Shown here in pieces: positions 39,242 to 51,036 of a stretch of DNA of 64,000 nucleotides (positions are counted from its first letter, which is position 1; each line of letters opens with the position of its first letter). The notes beneath the pieces are model-generated. The model was not told the DNA's origin. It did not search any database and was given only the letters and a program-made list of their open reading frames with translations. The position numbers and the translations under genes were made by a program. The stretch comes from Macrothele yani (Eukaryota; Arthropoda; Arachnida; Araneae; Macrothelidae), in assembly GCA_039090855.1 (NCBI GenBank), contig CM077011.1:23065001-23129000 (forward strand), read 5' to 3'.

Positions 39242-40924
39242 TAGTTACTTTTTCAAATTACGCATAGATTTTCCGCAAGAGGGCGTAAAAGCAAATTACA
39301 TTTTTCCCGATAATTCTTCTTCTAAAACTCCGATTTGAAAACTTTTTTCTTCCGCGAATACATCTCCTGATGGAAAATCTTTTGCATATAATTTCAAATT
39401 TTTGGTAAGCAATGCTTTGGCCACCAGGGGCATAAGTGTTAATTTTTGCTTCTGATCTATTTGCCATAAAATCTGAGCTTCTAAAGTATCGATTGAAAAA
39501 ACTATTTCGTGGACTGATGACACTCACATAGTTAAACGTTTTCGAAATATTTTCTTTTTAAAATATTCCAAAGTTTCTCCGCCAGGGGGCGTGGATGTAT
39601 ATTTTATTTTCGTCAATATCTCTACTTGTAGGAGTCCGATTTGAAAAATTTCTTCTTTGTTGGACAGTGTTTTCAGTGTGACATGTTTTTCATATAATTT
39701 CAAAATTTTCAAGTAATTCATAGAATTTCCGCTAGGGGACGTAATGGTAAATAGTCTCTGGTAAATAATGGTAAATAGTCCTCATATGTCTCTGATCCTA
39801 AATCTCACATTTGAAACATTCTTTCTGCACCGGATACAGCTCTTGATGAAAAATCCTTTGCACATAATTTCAAATTTTTACAAAATGGTTTGGCCCCAGG
39901 TGGCGTAAGTCTTAAATACCGCTTCTGATGTATTTGCAGTAAAATATTAGCTTCTAAAATCTCGATTGAAAAGAAAGTCGTTTGTTGACCGATACTACTA
40001 ATGTCGACAAACCTTTTAGGAACATTTTCTTCCTGAAAGAATGCATGGTTTCTACGTCAGAGGGCGTAGATGTATATCTTATTTTTGTAATATCTCTACT
40101 TCAAGGAGTCCCATTTAAAAATTTCCTTCTTTGTTGGATAGTGTTTCCGATGCGAAATGTTTTTCCTATAAATTCAAAATTCTCAAGTAAATTTAAATCA
40201 TAGACTTTCCGCTAGGGGGCACAAAGGTAAATTGCGTTTTCTGCTTTATTTCTGCTTCTAAAACTCCGATTTGAAAAATTCTTCCTGTATCACATACAAG
40301 ACCTGATGGAAAATATTTTTTCACATAATTTCTAATGTTTGGTAAAGAATGGTTTGGGCATCAGGGGGCATAAGTGCTAATTTCTGCTTCTGATGTATTT
40401 GTAGCAAAATCTGGGCTCCTGAAAATTCGACTAAATTATATTTTTATTCGTGGACCGATACCGCTCACATGAAAAACCTTTTGAGAATACTTTCTTCCTA
40501 AAATAATGCATGGTTTTCCCACCAGGGGAGGTAAAGTCATATCTTATTTTTGTCGATATCTCTGTTTCTAAGAGTCCGATTTGAAAAATTATTTCTGTGT
40601 TGGAGAGCCTTTGCGGTGAGAAATGCTTCTGATATAAATTCATGTTTTTCTTAACGCACAAGCCTGCAACCAGAGGGCGTAAGCCCACGATTCCGTTTAC
40701 AGCAATATCTTAGGGATTAAAACCGCTATTGAAAAACTTCTTTCTTTCGTCAGATATGATAGATTTCCATACCGGTTCCATTGACTTTGAATAGCTTTGA
40801 TAAATTTAATTTGCGTCAGAACGTGTTCAAAAGACGTGCTTATTACACCCGGAAAATTCAGTGTCATATTTCTTGTTTTCTATTACCCGCATTTCGACTT
40901 TAAATAAATCATTATTAAATACGA

Positions 40925-42200
40925 GAGCTGTACCGAAAGTAATGCAAAAGTGGGCATAATATTTTTATTAACTGACAGAGGTCATTCAAATCGCATATGT
41001 TGGTAGAGTAACTTTACCTTTATGGTATCCCTTCTTCTTCATTGCAGGTAAATAATGGAGCAGAAACAACGTGCCTTTGTTGAGTTTATGACGAAGGAAG
41101 GGTGCAAGTTGTCTGAAATCCCCAGACGACTACAGAATTTTTATGGAGATTACACCACTGACAAGAGCAATGTTGACAGATGGATAAAGAAGATTAAAGA
41201 AGAGAAAACCGGCATTGAAGACAAACCACGCATTGGGAGACCACCATCCGCGACCTCTGACACGAATCGTCAGCGAGTGGGTGATTTAATTCGCGAGGAG
41301 AGACAGGTCACAATCCGTGAGCTTATTGGACAACTGGACTGTGGTCACAATACCATACAAAAGGTGATGGAAGACTTAGGGTATCGGACAGTCTGTGCAA
41401 AGTAGGTACCTCGGCAGTTGACACACGATTTGAATGAGAGAAGGGTAGAAGTCTGCTGTGATTAGCTGGAAGCGTATGAAGCAAACGAACACGCGTTTTG
41501 TTTTTGATCTGGTGACACGGGATGAAACGTGGGAGTATCTTTACGATCCAGGAACGAATAAGCAACCCATGGAATGGCGTCCCACATCTTCACCTAAGCC
41601 TAAGAAGTTTAAGAGCCAGCGATCAGCACAGAAAGTCATGGTGATTACGTTTTGTGATGACAGGGGCGATATTCTCCTCGATGATTTGGAACGTGGCGGT
41701 ACCGTGACCAGCGAGCTGTACATTGAGACACTCAAGAAGCTTAGAGAAGTTATAAGAAGGAAGAGACCGAACAAGAATCTGGAAAAGATCCACATTCACC
41801 GCGACAATGCAAGACCACACACATCTTTTGCAAGGAATCAGGCGATCAGCAAGTTAAGCTGCTTGGTGGTCTCCCATCCACTGCACAGCCCAGATCTGGC
41901 GTCCTTCGATTTCCACCTGTTCGGTCCACCGAAAGACAGTCTCCGGGGTCAAATATTTGATGACACAGACAAGGTGAAGTGGTCCGTGAAGAAGTGTGCA
42001 CAACAGTCTACACCTGAAGTTTTTCAAAGAGGATTTGAGAGTTGAGTTCAACGATGAAGCGGATGCATCGCTTGGGATGGAGACTATGTTGAGTTGTATC
42101 TTGGTATAGAGAAAGAGTTACTCTACCAATACGTGCTAAATAAACGATTTCTGTCAGTAAAAAAAATTAAGTCCCACTTTTGCATTACTTTCTGTTCAAC
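40925..42200 (+). mobile_element. Mariner transposon G
   Basis: Terminal inverted repeats: GTACCGAAAGTAATGCAAAA, GTGGG on the left (40930) and, inverted, GAACAGAAAGTAATGCAAAA, GTGGG on the right (ending about 42198), followed inside by TTTATTAACTGACAGA-like and TTTTTTTACTGACAGAAA. About 1.27 kb, the usual mariner size. Exact end points are uncertain by a few bases. Confidence 0.85.
41055..42045 (+). pseudogene. Mariner transposase of element G
   Basis: Start at MEQKQRAFVEFMTKEGCKLS (41055). The N-terminal HTH covers about 115 codons (LQNFYGDYTTDKSNVDRWIK, RIGRPPSATSDTNR) and ends in a TAG at 41403. After a frameshift: LVTRDETWEYLYDPGTNKQP (first Asp), HIHRDNARPHTSFARNQ (second Asp), SPDLASFDFHLFGPPKDSLR (third Asp; family PSDFHLF). 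This fits the DD34D triad of mariner. About 330 codons, full family length. It is broken near the middle but otherwise well preserved. Confidence 0.9.
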
Positions 42201-43086
42201 CCTCGTGACATCTTACACTTTTTTAAAGCATAAATTTTACAATAGTATTTAACATCTTGAAATTCCCTTTATATGTTTTTTTACATTTATATGTTTTTAA
42301 GACCATCCCCAAGAAAAACATATAACCGAGATTTCATTGTATTTATATATGGTGATATATTAATATTGTGAAATTTATTCTGATATTTCAGTAGATGTTT
42401 ACATAGGGGAATACCAGAAAAACAATAACTGAAAGGCTTATCATAATATATTTCACCGAAAAAGGAAGACAGGTGGGAAAAAAGAGAGAAAGTAAAAAAA
42501 CAAGAAAAAGGACACCGAGACACGAGAAATTTATTTAAAAGATGATTTTTAAGAAATCTGAAAAAATCAGAAAATAAGGAAATACAGTTACCCTACGTAG
42601 GAAAAAACTGTGCGAAATTTAAAATACTTAATGTGAGCAGGGTTATTCATAGCCATTGGAACCAGTAAAAAAATCAACCGTATTTCTACAAGCGATAAAA
42701 CATTCAGAAAAATAAATACTTACTCTCATTAGCTTCTGGAAAGAATGTTATGAAAATCAGCAAACTGTGTAGAAAAATGTCTCATAGCGGAATGAAGATT
42801 TCAGAGACAAAGAGATTTTCGAGATGAATAGGTACACGAAATACACAACAAAACTTTATATAACTTTACGGGAAAAACTGTGTATTTCTAAAAACAAGAA
42901 AATGAAGAGTATATTACCAAAAAGAGATTTTTGTAAGACATTTTTAGGATAGATTAACCCTTTCCAATAGAAATATATGCCGACGCCCCTTTTGGGAAAT
43001 AATTTTTAAAAATGGAAAAGTAGAAAATAATGGAAAAGTATTTTTTATAACAAAATTTATGCTACGGAAATCACATTTTTCAATTA
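42201..43086. other. AT-rich sequence with a possible pogo-type end
   Basis: Read on the minus strand, 42342 downward gives ACAATGAAATCTCGGTTATA and TGTTTTTCTTGGGGATGG, the typical start of a pogo/Tigger-type element. No partner end or transposase was found. The rest is A-rich with no domain-bearing ORF. Confidence 0.45.
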
Positions 43087-44509
43087 CACTGACGGAAAAA
43101 AATCCCAACACCAAGAAGGGGTTGTGTTAGATAAACGACAGTTGGTAGGCGTGAGAGTACATCTGTAAGATGACGTCTATACAAATTTCGCGCTTGGCGC
43201 ATACGTGTAGCGCTAGAAGCGCCCCTCGGAACATGCAAAGCAGGTTTGCTGTAAATACGCGCTGTAACGTTCGCGAGCGTTAGTTATCGTTGAGATTCGA
43301 CGTAGGGTGTTGATGTTAGCCAAGAATGCCTTTAAAAAGACGAAGAAGCCATTATCAACAGCTCACGGAGTTTGAACGAGGTCGTGTAATAGGGCTACGA
43401 GAAGGTAGATTTTCTTTTCGCAATATTGCAGAACGACTTGGCAGGAATGTAGACACTGTGCATGATTGTTGGCAGCGGTGGTCAAGGGAAGGTACTGCCT
43501 CAAGAAGACCGGGTTCCGGCCGGCCACGTCGCACTACTGAGAGGGAAGACCGCGGTGTACGGCGTTTGGCGGTGGCGCATCGCGCCGCGTCTGCGGCGGC
43601 AATTCGAGCTGCAGTTGCCACCGCAGTGACACAACGAACTGTTACAAATCGGTTACTTGAAGGATAGCTCCGAGCCAGACGCCCTGTAGCGTGCATTCCA
43701 CTTACTCCAAACCACTGCCGTTTGCGACGTCAGTGGTGTCAGGATAGAGCTCATTGGAGGACGGAGTGGAGATCTGTTCTGCTTTCTGATGATAGCCGGT
43801 TCTGCCTGGGTGCCAGTGATGGCCGTGTGTTGGTTAGAAGGAGGCCAGGTGAGCGCCTGCAACCAACCTGTCTGCGGCCGAGACACACTGGACCTACACC
43901 TGGAGTTATGGTCTGGGGAGCAATTTCCTATGACAGAAGGAGCACTCTCGTGGTTATCTCAAGCACCCTAACGGCACAGTTGTACGTCGGTTTGGTTATT
44001 CAACCTGTTGTGCTGCCATTCTTGAACAGCATTCCAGGGGAGTTTTCCAACAGGATAAGGCTCGGCCGCATATCGCTGTTGTAATCCAACATGCTCTACA
44101 GAGTGTCGACATGTTGCCGTGGCCTGCTAGATCACCAGATCTTTCACCAATCGAGCACGTATGCTACATCATTGGACGACAATCCTGCGTCACACCCAAC
44201 CAGCATTAACCGTCCCTGTATTGACCGACCAAGTGCAACAGGCATGGAACTCCATTCCACAAACTGACATCCAGTACCTGTACGACACAATGTATGAACG
44301 TTTGCGTGCTTGCATTCAACATTCTGGCGGTTGAACCGGTTATTAGTGTACCAGCATTTCACATTTAAAATGGCTCATCTCGCGCTTACAATAAGCTGTG
44401 ATCTTAAAACCTTAATTGATTAAATATGTTACCTATACAAATGTATTGCCGCCATTTCATTCCTCTACAACTATTTTTTCGTGGTGTTGGAATTTTTTTT
44501 CCGTCAGTG
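43087..44509 (+). mobile_element. Tc1-like transposon H
   Basis: Terminal repeats CACTGACGGAAAAAAATCCC (43087) and, inverted, CACTGACGGAAAAAAAATTC (ending 44509), followed by AACACCAAGAAGG and AACACCACGAAAA; 1,423 bp. TA at 43085-43086 and 44510-44511. Same subfamily as element F. Confidence 0.95.
43326..44332 (+). pseudogene. Tc1-like transposase of element H
   Basis: ATG at 43326, MPLKRRRSHYQQLTEFERGR, then GREGRFSFRNIAERLGRN-type HTH and an Ala/Arg-rich linker. A TAG at 43665 interrupts after NRLLEG, with the same frame continuing: RSVLLSDDSRFCLGASDGRV (first Asp), VMVWGAISYDRRSTLVVI. A frameshift near 44040 moves to FQQDKARPHIAVVIQH (second Asp) and SPDLSPIEHVCYIIGRQ (Glu kept), then two stops. 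GC-richer than its surroundings, which suggests a more recent arrival than elements A or B. Confidence 0.88.
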
Positions 44510-44726
44510 TATTTCTCCTGGAAGCCAAGATAGCGAGAAAAAAGTTTTGTCGTTTACGCAACTTAGCGAGGAAAAAAGAAGATAATATTAAAAGAGGATA
44601 TTGTTAAAAGAGGATAACGTTCCTCGTCGAAACTGTAGTGGAGGGTGTACAGTAAAAAAGAAATCTTTCATGTTACTTTTAGAAGCGGAGATACAATATA
44701 CAATATTGTATATATGTATATTGTAA

Positions 44727-45757
44727 TGGCTTAGAAATCCTGCGGTACTGAAGATGCATACATTAATATTATTTATAACATCTATGAAAATGCAAGTGCA
44801 AAGATTCCGCTATTTGAGAATACAACACCCATAAAAATTGGAAAGGGAGTGAAACAAGGTGACACTATATCTTCCAAACTCTTTACTACCACATTGAAAA
44901 ATGTCTTTCAATCACTCAACTGCGAAAACAAAGGAATAAAGATTAATGGAGATCATCTAACTCACCTTTGTTTTGCTGATGACGTAGTCATTTTTGCAAC
45001 TACCCCATCGGAACTGCAGAGTATGATCCAGAAACCTGCTCAAAAGAGTAAGAAGGGGGATTAAAAATGAACTTTCAGAAGACAAAAGTGATGTACAATG
45101 CTTTTAGAAAAAATGAAGATTTATCGATTGATGGGAAAAAGCTGGAGATAACCAATACCTGCATTTATCTTGGACAGCTGACATGAAGTGAGGGTCACAT
45201 TGATGAAGAAATTAATCGGCGTATAAAACTTGCCTGGCGAGCTTTTGGAAGAAACAGTATAATTTTCAAGAGCAATAGGCGATTATGTCTTAAAAGAAAA
45301 GTGTGTTTGATCAATGCATCCTTCCAGTGCTTACATATGGTTCAGAGACGTAGACCTTAACTAAAAGAGACATACAAAGACTGCGGGCAACTCAAAGAAG
45401 CATGGACAGATGCATGCTTGGTGTAACTAGTAGAGATAAGAAGAAGAAATTCTGTATCAGAAAAATGACAGGAGTGGAAGTCATCATGATCAGAGTAAAA
45501 TCCCTATAATTGCAATGGGCTGGACATATTGCCAGAAGGACAGACCATCGATGGACAGCTGAAATTTTAGACTGGATTCCAAGGGACAGGAAAAGACCCA
45601 GGAGAAGACCACGTGTGAGATGGGTGGATAAAATTCGAAAGTATGCGGGTGTAACATGGAGGAGACTGGCACAAGACAGACCGCTGTGGAAGAGACTTGG
45701 GGAGACCTTCGTCCAGCAGTGCATTGATAATGGTTGACAATGATGATGATGATGATG
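44727..45757 (+). mobile_element. RTE-type LINE copy 3, 5'-truncated
   Basis: ATATTGTAA at 44718-44726 and 45758-45766 is a 9-bp target duplication. The element starts inside the reverse transcriptase domain. An ORF from 44849 carries KQGDTISSKLFTTTLKNVFQ and LCFADDVVIFATTPSELQSM (FADD kept). Stops near 45062 and later, and frameshifts, break the rest; AEILDWIPRDRKRPRRRPRV appears at 45565. It ends in (ATG)n. The left flank is TA-rich. Confidence 0.9.
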
Positions 45758-45834
45758 ATATTGTAAACAGAAATATACACTAACACCACATAGCGCCAGA
45801 ACTGTGAATTACAGAACAACCGAGTAATATAAAA

Positions 45835-46290
45835 TTTTCTTCAAAGCGAACGTTATTCGGTGCTAAAAGAATTTTTTTAATCGGACCTTTACGAAAAGAT
45901 ATATCAAACATACTGGACAAAATTTTGCGCCAATTGAAGGGGAAGGTTTGCATTGTTTTGGATTGAAAATTGACACAAAATGTTTTCGTAATTAATGGGG
46001 TCTGAGAGAAACAGGATTTATTTCATTGTAGTGTTTAGACGGTCAGATGTTGCTGTAAATATTCTAGAAATGGAAACGTGATATTATGCTCTCTATTGGC
46101 AAACGGCTTCGTGAAGAAAAAAATTGAAATGAATGTCGCAACGGGAAAGCCCTCCGACAAAGAAAGAATTTTACAATTTAGGTCTATTAGCAGCAGAGAT
46201 ATCATGGAAATCGTAATTTAACTTTTACGCTACTAGAAAAAGATCTGGCCATTACTTGAAAAAGACTAATACATTGAGTGGAAGTTGCCT
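45835..46290 (-). repeat. ~150-bp-monomer element, degraded minus-strand copy
   Basis: Read in reverse: GATATCTCTGCTGCTAATAG, AAATTCTTTCTTTGTCGGA, TTTCAAGTAATGGCCAGAT, TCTAGTAGCGTAAAAGT and GGTCCGATTAAAAAAATTC. These match successive blocks of the 8935-11146 element. The G-rich motif is decayed. Confidence 0.5.
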
Positions 46291-46974
46291 TGAAACATTT
46301 GTGATGTCGATAAACAGTGAATTCACTCAAGGGATTGGGTCTGCAGTGATCCTCTAGCTGCGCAAGTTTGAACTAAATTTGTTTTCGGCTGATTCATTTT
46401 CTTGTGTTTTCAATGTGCTACCTATAGAGTTTCGTCGCGAAATCTTCATTTCTCGCTTTTCTAGCCAAAGAAGTGGGACATTTATTTTATATCCGCTCGA
46501 TATATTGTTAGGCAATCCTTATCACGCATATACAAAGTGGGTCAACATCATGAGGCTTTCCCAGGAGCCTGACTGTCTCTCTTTCGGTATTGTTCCAAGC
46601 ATGCGTGAGACCAGTCAACCGCTTTAAAAATGAGAAAATGTCACCCTGTGGGCAATTTCCCCATTATCGCCGTATCTCGAGCAGTTTGTAAGATATGATT
46701 ACGAACGGGTAGCCTAAAAAACTATTTACCGAGACAGTGCATCATGGATCGCAATAGTCGTGTCGCGTTCTATACTTCCCAGGTCAGGGACGAGCTGCGA
46801 TTGGATATGACGATAATTCATTTAGGTTTTAGAACTGTCTTTCACACACACATTCAGTTGCACAATTCGAAAAAAATAGAAAGGGTCCCGTTATAGAAAG
46901 TGCTTTCAAAGAGAATGGGGAAGTAGTAAATTTGAAAGATTATATGGTGATATATGTGCCAATACACAGTCATA
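46291..46974. other. Nothing recognised
   Basis: An 82-codon ORF at 46379-46627 shows no domain. No repeat signal. Confidence 0.4.
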
Positions 46975-48150
46975 AGAGAATGATATGACCACCTACCTAA
47001 TAATGGGAATAACCACCTTTGGCCCGGATGACAGCAACGACACGGCGTGACATGGAAGCAATAAGGTTCTGAAAGATATCCCGGAGGACACGTTCCCATT
47101 CGGACTACAGCAGAGCACGGTGGTCCCGCAGATGACGTGGTTGTGGGTCGGCACGTAGAACTTGTCGATCCAAATAGTCCCACAAGAGCTCTAAGGGATT
47201 GATGTCGGGCGATTTCGCCGGCCAAGGGAGAACGGAGACATCAGTGTTCTGTTCCTGGAACCAGTCACGCACCCCCTTAGCTTCGCGGAACTGGGTATTG
47301 CCCTGTTGCTAGACACCATCACCACCTGGCCATGAAGGGATGTCTGTGGTCAGCGAGGATGAACCACTTTCGCCATTAGTGGTTAGGGACCCATCCAGTG
47401 GTACTAGCGGTTCCAGTTCATACCAGGAAAACATCCACCAGACATGTACACCCCACCTCCGGCCTGTACTTCACTGCCAAGAGTGTCCGAGTGTTGTTTC
47501 TCTTTTTGCTGATTGAATATCAGCCACGACTCATTACTTCTGTGGAGTAGAAACCTCCATTCGTCGAAGAAAGCAATCATTATCTACTCTTCTACTGTAC
47601 AAAGACGGTAGACCCAAGCGAACTGCAGGCATCGTTGCTGATGAACCTGGATTAACATGGGCGCCTTGTCCCAGCGTTGACCCCGGAGGCTACACGCGTA
47701 AGAGGGTTCGCTCTACTGTTACAGGGGGCAGGTACGTATGTGCCCCAGCGTTCATTTGCATGGTCAATTGCTACACTGTTGCACGTCGATTGCCCTTTAC
47801 CAGACGACATACGCGACGTTCTTCTCTGTGGTCGATGGCCTTTGGGTCTTCACAGTTATGACATCAGGAGGTATTCTTGGTACACGCTTCCTACAGCACC
47901 TCGCGAACAGCCCACGAAATCTACTATTTCTGAGATGCTTCCAACCTTGGCGCTGAAGCCGATGACCATTCCTTTTTGAACGTACGTCAAATCACTACCC
48001 CCGAACATTGTGTTCACGTAACGTGCTATGGCTCGTCTGTCCTTGCCGGCCGATTATATTTCCGTGTGGTCGACCTTGTCACATGCACTCTATGACGCTG
48101 GGCGGGCACACTGATTCCCGGGGTTGCCATATTATTCTGATACGACTGTG
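46975..48150 (-). mobile_element. Tc1-like transposon I, decayed
   Basis: Terminal repeats CACAGTCATAAGAGAATGAT (46975) and, inverted, CACAGTCGTATCAGAATAAT (ending 48150), with TA on both sides (46973-46974 and 48151-48152); 1,176 bp. The ends resemble those of element A. Confidence 0.85.
47010..48020 (-). pseudogene. Tc1-like transposase of element I
   Basis: Minus-strand pieces over several frames: EWRFLLHRSNESWLIF (first Asp block, damaged), QVQAGGGVYMSGGCFPGMNW-like, a GNTQFREAKGVRDWFQEQNT-like stretch where QDN is expected, WPAKSPDINPLELLWDYLDR (Glu kept), then LIASMSRRVVAVIRAKGGYS and a stop near the right terminal repeat. Numerous stops and frameshifts. The HTH region (47700-48000) is barely recognisable. 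Confidence 0.7.
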
Positions 48151-48152
48151 TA

Positions 48153-48604
48153 TGTGTGTATGCATATATAAATGTTTTATTAGAGAGCAAAACGGGGAGA
48201 TCTTGGTTGGAGAGACATTACACCTAAGAGTTCATCTACACAAAGAAGAACATCTAAATTCACTGAGAGACGAGACAAAGTATTCAGTCAATGCATTCCA
48301 GTTTATTTACATAAAACGGGTTTACCACCTTCATTATCAAAAATGAACATTTACTTTATGTTAAAGCTAGGAGTTGAATCAACAATTTCTGTAGCCTGCG
48401 AATACATTGGAAAAAATTATCTTCACCGCCAACAAAAGCTGTAGCGACGTCGGCGAATACTCTCCATTTTTCTAGCGTCTGCTTCCGTTCCACTTCTCAC
48501 AACACAAAATATCTTCTGATTTGACTGTTGTTCGAATCGATGACTTTAAAAATAAGGCTCCATGGAATACCCTATGATATACACGGAAGAGAAATTGAAT
48601 TAGA
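48153..48604. other. Nothing recognised
   Basis: Unassigned sequence between two Tc1 remnants; no supported feature. Confidence 0.4.
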
Positions 48605-49035
48605 GATACCTGTCTAGAAACGTGTAGCACCACCTTTCGCCCTGATTACGGCGTCGATTTGTCTCGGCATGGACTCGACAAGACACCGGAAGCGTTGGGA
48701 AGCCATACGGATCCATGACCCCTGAACATGCTCCTACAGTTCACGAAAATTTGATGGAGGGGGTCAGTGTCCTCGAACATCTCTCTCGATGACATCCCAG
48801 ATGTGCTCGATGGGACTGAGGTCAGATGACTTAGCTGGCCAAGGAAGCGAGGTCACGTCGGTAGAGTGTTCATACAACCATTCGGATACAATTCAGGAGC
48901 GATGGCACGGAGCGTTGTCTTGTTGCAGGATGAGGTTCCCAGTGGGACGTTAAAGACGCACAAACGGGAGCAAATGGTCGTCAAGGATATCCCGGTTACG
49001 TTGACCTGTGAGAGACGATGTGACACGTACCAGGA
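48605..49035 (-). pseudogene. Tc1-like transposase C-terminal remnant
   Basis: Minus strand: RDILDDHLLPFVRL, LILQQDNAPCHRS (second Asp), STDVTSLPWPAKSSDLSPIE (third acidic Glu kept in SPIEHIWDVIERDV), MASQRFRCLVESMPRQIDAV and IRAKGGATRF before a stop. The upstream half is cut off at about 49035 where LINE sequence begins. Stops are present after RS and VRGH. Confidence 0.75.
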
Positions 49036-49262
49036 GTCCCATTCCAGAAGGACAGACCATCGATGGACAGCCGAAATTTTTGACTGGATTCCAAGGGACA
49101 GGAAAAGACCCAGAAGAAGACCACATGGGAGATGAGTGGATGAAATTTGAAAGTATGCGGCAGTAATATGCAGGAGACTGGCACAAGACAGACCTTGTGG
49201 AAGAAACTTGAGGAGACCTTCGTCCAGCAGTGGAATGAAAATGGTTGACTATGACGATGATG
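49036..49262 (+). mobile_element. RTE-type LINE copy 4, 3' end only
   Basis: The sequence from CAGAAGGACAGACCATCGAT to ATGGTTGACTATGACGATGA matches the last 220 bp of the other LINE copies. It joins a truncated Tc1 transposase, so it is a heavily 5'-truncated insertion that removed or displaced the rest of that element. No clear target duplication. Confidence 0.85.
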
Positions 49263-50821
49263 CTGATTCACGAAAACAACAAAACTAGTTTGTCATCCTT
49301 GCGCAGGGGTCATGTTAATTTTCTCTGTAATGTTTCAAATGTTGAATTCTCGCAGATGTTTAGAGAAGTGGATTCGGAATTTACATACAAAAGTTTAATG
49401 GCGGTTTGATTTTGTTTCGCAATTTACACGCTCTAGTTCCATACCACCTGGTTAATTTGGCATCCCTCTACCAGTATTATCTGTTTGATTATATTAGTAT
49501 ACGTTTATGTAATAAAAAGTACCTCTTTTGAAATCACTGTATGAAAACAAAAAAAAATCCAGGAGGGATCAAGACCTATGGGATTTTCCCCTTGACTACA
49601 ACTCAGGCCCCTGATATAGGAAGGCCATTCGATCTTAAATGATTTAATTTGTTTTACAGGAATAAATTTCTTATTTTTAGTTATATGAGTGATCTCACAT
49701 TTTATTTGAGAAAATCTTTTTCAGTTATAAAAACACTTCCCGAAATTCGCAAGTTTTTCCATAAAAACTAATATAATGAAAACTTAATAATAGAATTAAT
49801 CAGTACTCCAATAAAAAAATTGCACCGTCAGGTGATTTCCCTGAGAAATCAAGCACGGACATGAGTCCGTTTTGCCGAGAAATCGATAACAATTTGTTTT
49901 GCAGAAAATTATTTTCGCTTGAGAGGGGCGAATCTCCGTAACCGTTTACCATTTCCCGAACTTGTTTGAGGGCGGGATTCCTCATCGAGTCACACGTTGA
50001 GGAAAGAAGGGGAAAAAATCAGGAAAGTAATGAAACAAAAAAAATGGAATGTGCAATGCAGCGTTTCATGATTGTAGGGACTTGCCAAGTTTGGGGCCTT
50101 AAAGAGAGGTAAAAAGAGTGGAGAGTGAGAGAGAGAGAGAGAGCGAGCGATATAGAGAGAGAGAGATTGAGGGAGGGAAAGCAAGCAATGGGCGTGTTCC
50201 TGTCTTCGTCATCGGCGATGCATACTAGATCACTAGCGTCTAAAAGAGGGAGTTCATGCCCTTGCACTAACAACCAGTGATGATGAATGACGTCCAAACT
50301 TTGCCATACACTCCTGTTAATCATCCTTCTCGCTTCCCCATTTCACTAATGCAGCTTGTTGAAGCGTCCAGATTTACCTTTGCTTGCTTTTCACACTGTT
50401 CGTTTCCTTCGCAGACGGGGAGATGATAGTTTGCCAATTTCCCGATGTAAATGCCACGCTTGAGAACGCTGAATGCATAATCAAGCTTTGTGGTGAGGGT
50501 AATAAAGCTTTTTACTAAGTTTTAGGAGAGGGAGCGTTCGGGAGTCTCAAACTAAGTACAAAGATTTATAATCTCGTGCTGCATGTTCGCATATGGACAA
50601 CTTAAGTTCACATTAGTAGTTTATTCTCCTCTACTAGCAAAACCCGAAGCTCGGCACACAACGATATCTCAGCAGTCTGAAATACTTGAAGGTGTTACAG
50701 AAAGATGAAATTGGAAGGAGATTTTAAACTGAAGATATCAAAGCTTTTGTTCGCTATAGAATAAATATTCTGTAAATCAAAACAATTTAAAATTGTCTTA
50801 ATTTTCGTCACATAATCCGCA
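49263..50821. other. Mostly unrecognised; GA-rich stretch
   Basis: A (GA)n-rich tract lies at 50126-50178 (GAGAGAGAGAGAGAGAGCGA). Elsewhere no domain-bearing ORF, tRNA-like fold or transposon end was recognised. Confidence 0.45.
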
Positions 50822-51036
50822 TTATTTTTATTATTATTTTATGGTTTGGGATTTAACCACCGTGACCAACTCAATGGGTTATAAGCAATTGCCCGTCCGT
50901 CCCTAATCTAGGGTTACTGGCTCCAAAGAAGGGAGAGAACCGGAGTAGTAAGGCAAACGCGACATCTATGCCTCACCGGGACCCAACTTGGACGAATAGT
51001 CAGAAATCAGGGCTACCACTGCGCCACTGGAAGTCC
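50822..51036 (-). mobile_element. tRNA-derived SINE, copy 6, old
   Basis: Inverted family body (ACCACCGTGACCAACTCAAT, CCCTAATCTAGGGTTACTGG, GAAGGGAGAGAACC) and head (CCACTGCGCCACTGG). The poly(A) is degraded to a TTATTTTT-rich run and the B-box is lost. No target duplication is readable. Confidence 0.75.

Larger units (their letters stand above)
37674..40679 (+). promoter_or_regulatory. Array of ~11 CTCF-like motifs, copy 2
   Basis: Sites near 37674 (CCGCTAGAGGGCG), 39273 (CCGCAAGAGGGCG), 39421 (CCACCAGGGGCA), 39579 (CCGCCAGGGGGCG), 39729 (CCGCTAGGGGACG), 39894 (CCCCAGGTGGCG), 40055 (CGTCAGAGGGCG), 40209 (CCGCTAGGGGGCA), 40358 (GCATCAGGGGGCA), 40519 (CCACCAGGGGAGG) and 40667 (CAACCAGAGGGCG). 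All are on one strand, about 150 bp apart outside the Tc1 insertion. Three (37674, 39579 and 39894) agree well with the CTCF core. Binding is inference. Confidence 0.45.
37493..40840 (+). repeat. ~150-bp-monomer element, copy 2, split by a Tc1
   Basis: Ends AGCACGTCTTTTG (37493-37505) and CAAAAGACGTGCT (40828-40840) are perfect 13-bp inverted repeats. Removing the Tc1 at 37808-39241 and one TA leaves about 1.91 kb that aligns with 8935-11146 from end to end, with some monomers lost or shortened. The left hairpin is present (AAAAGATCGTGCT at 37510). The G-rich motifs are often better preserved than in copy 1, for example CCGCTAGAGGGCG at 37674, which is damaged in copy 1. Confidence 0.85.
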
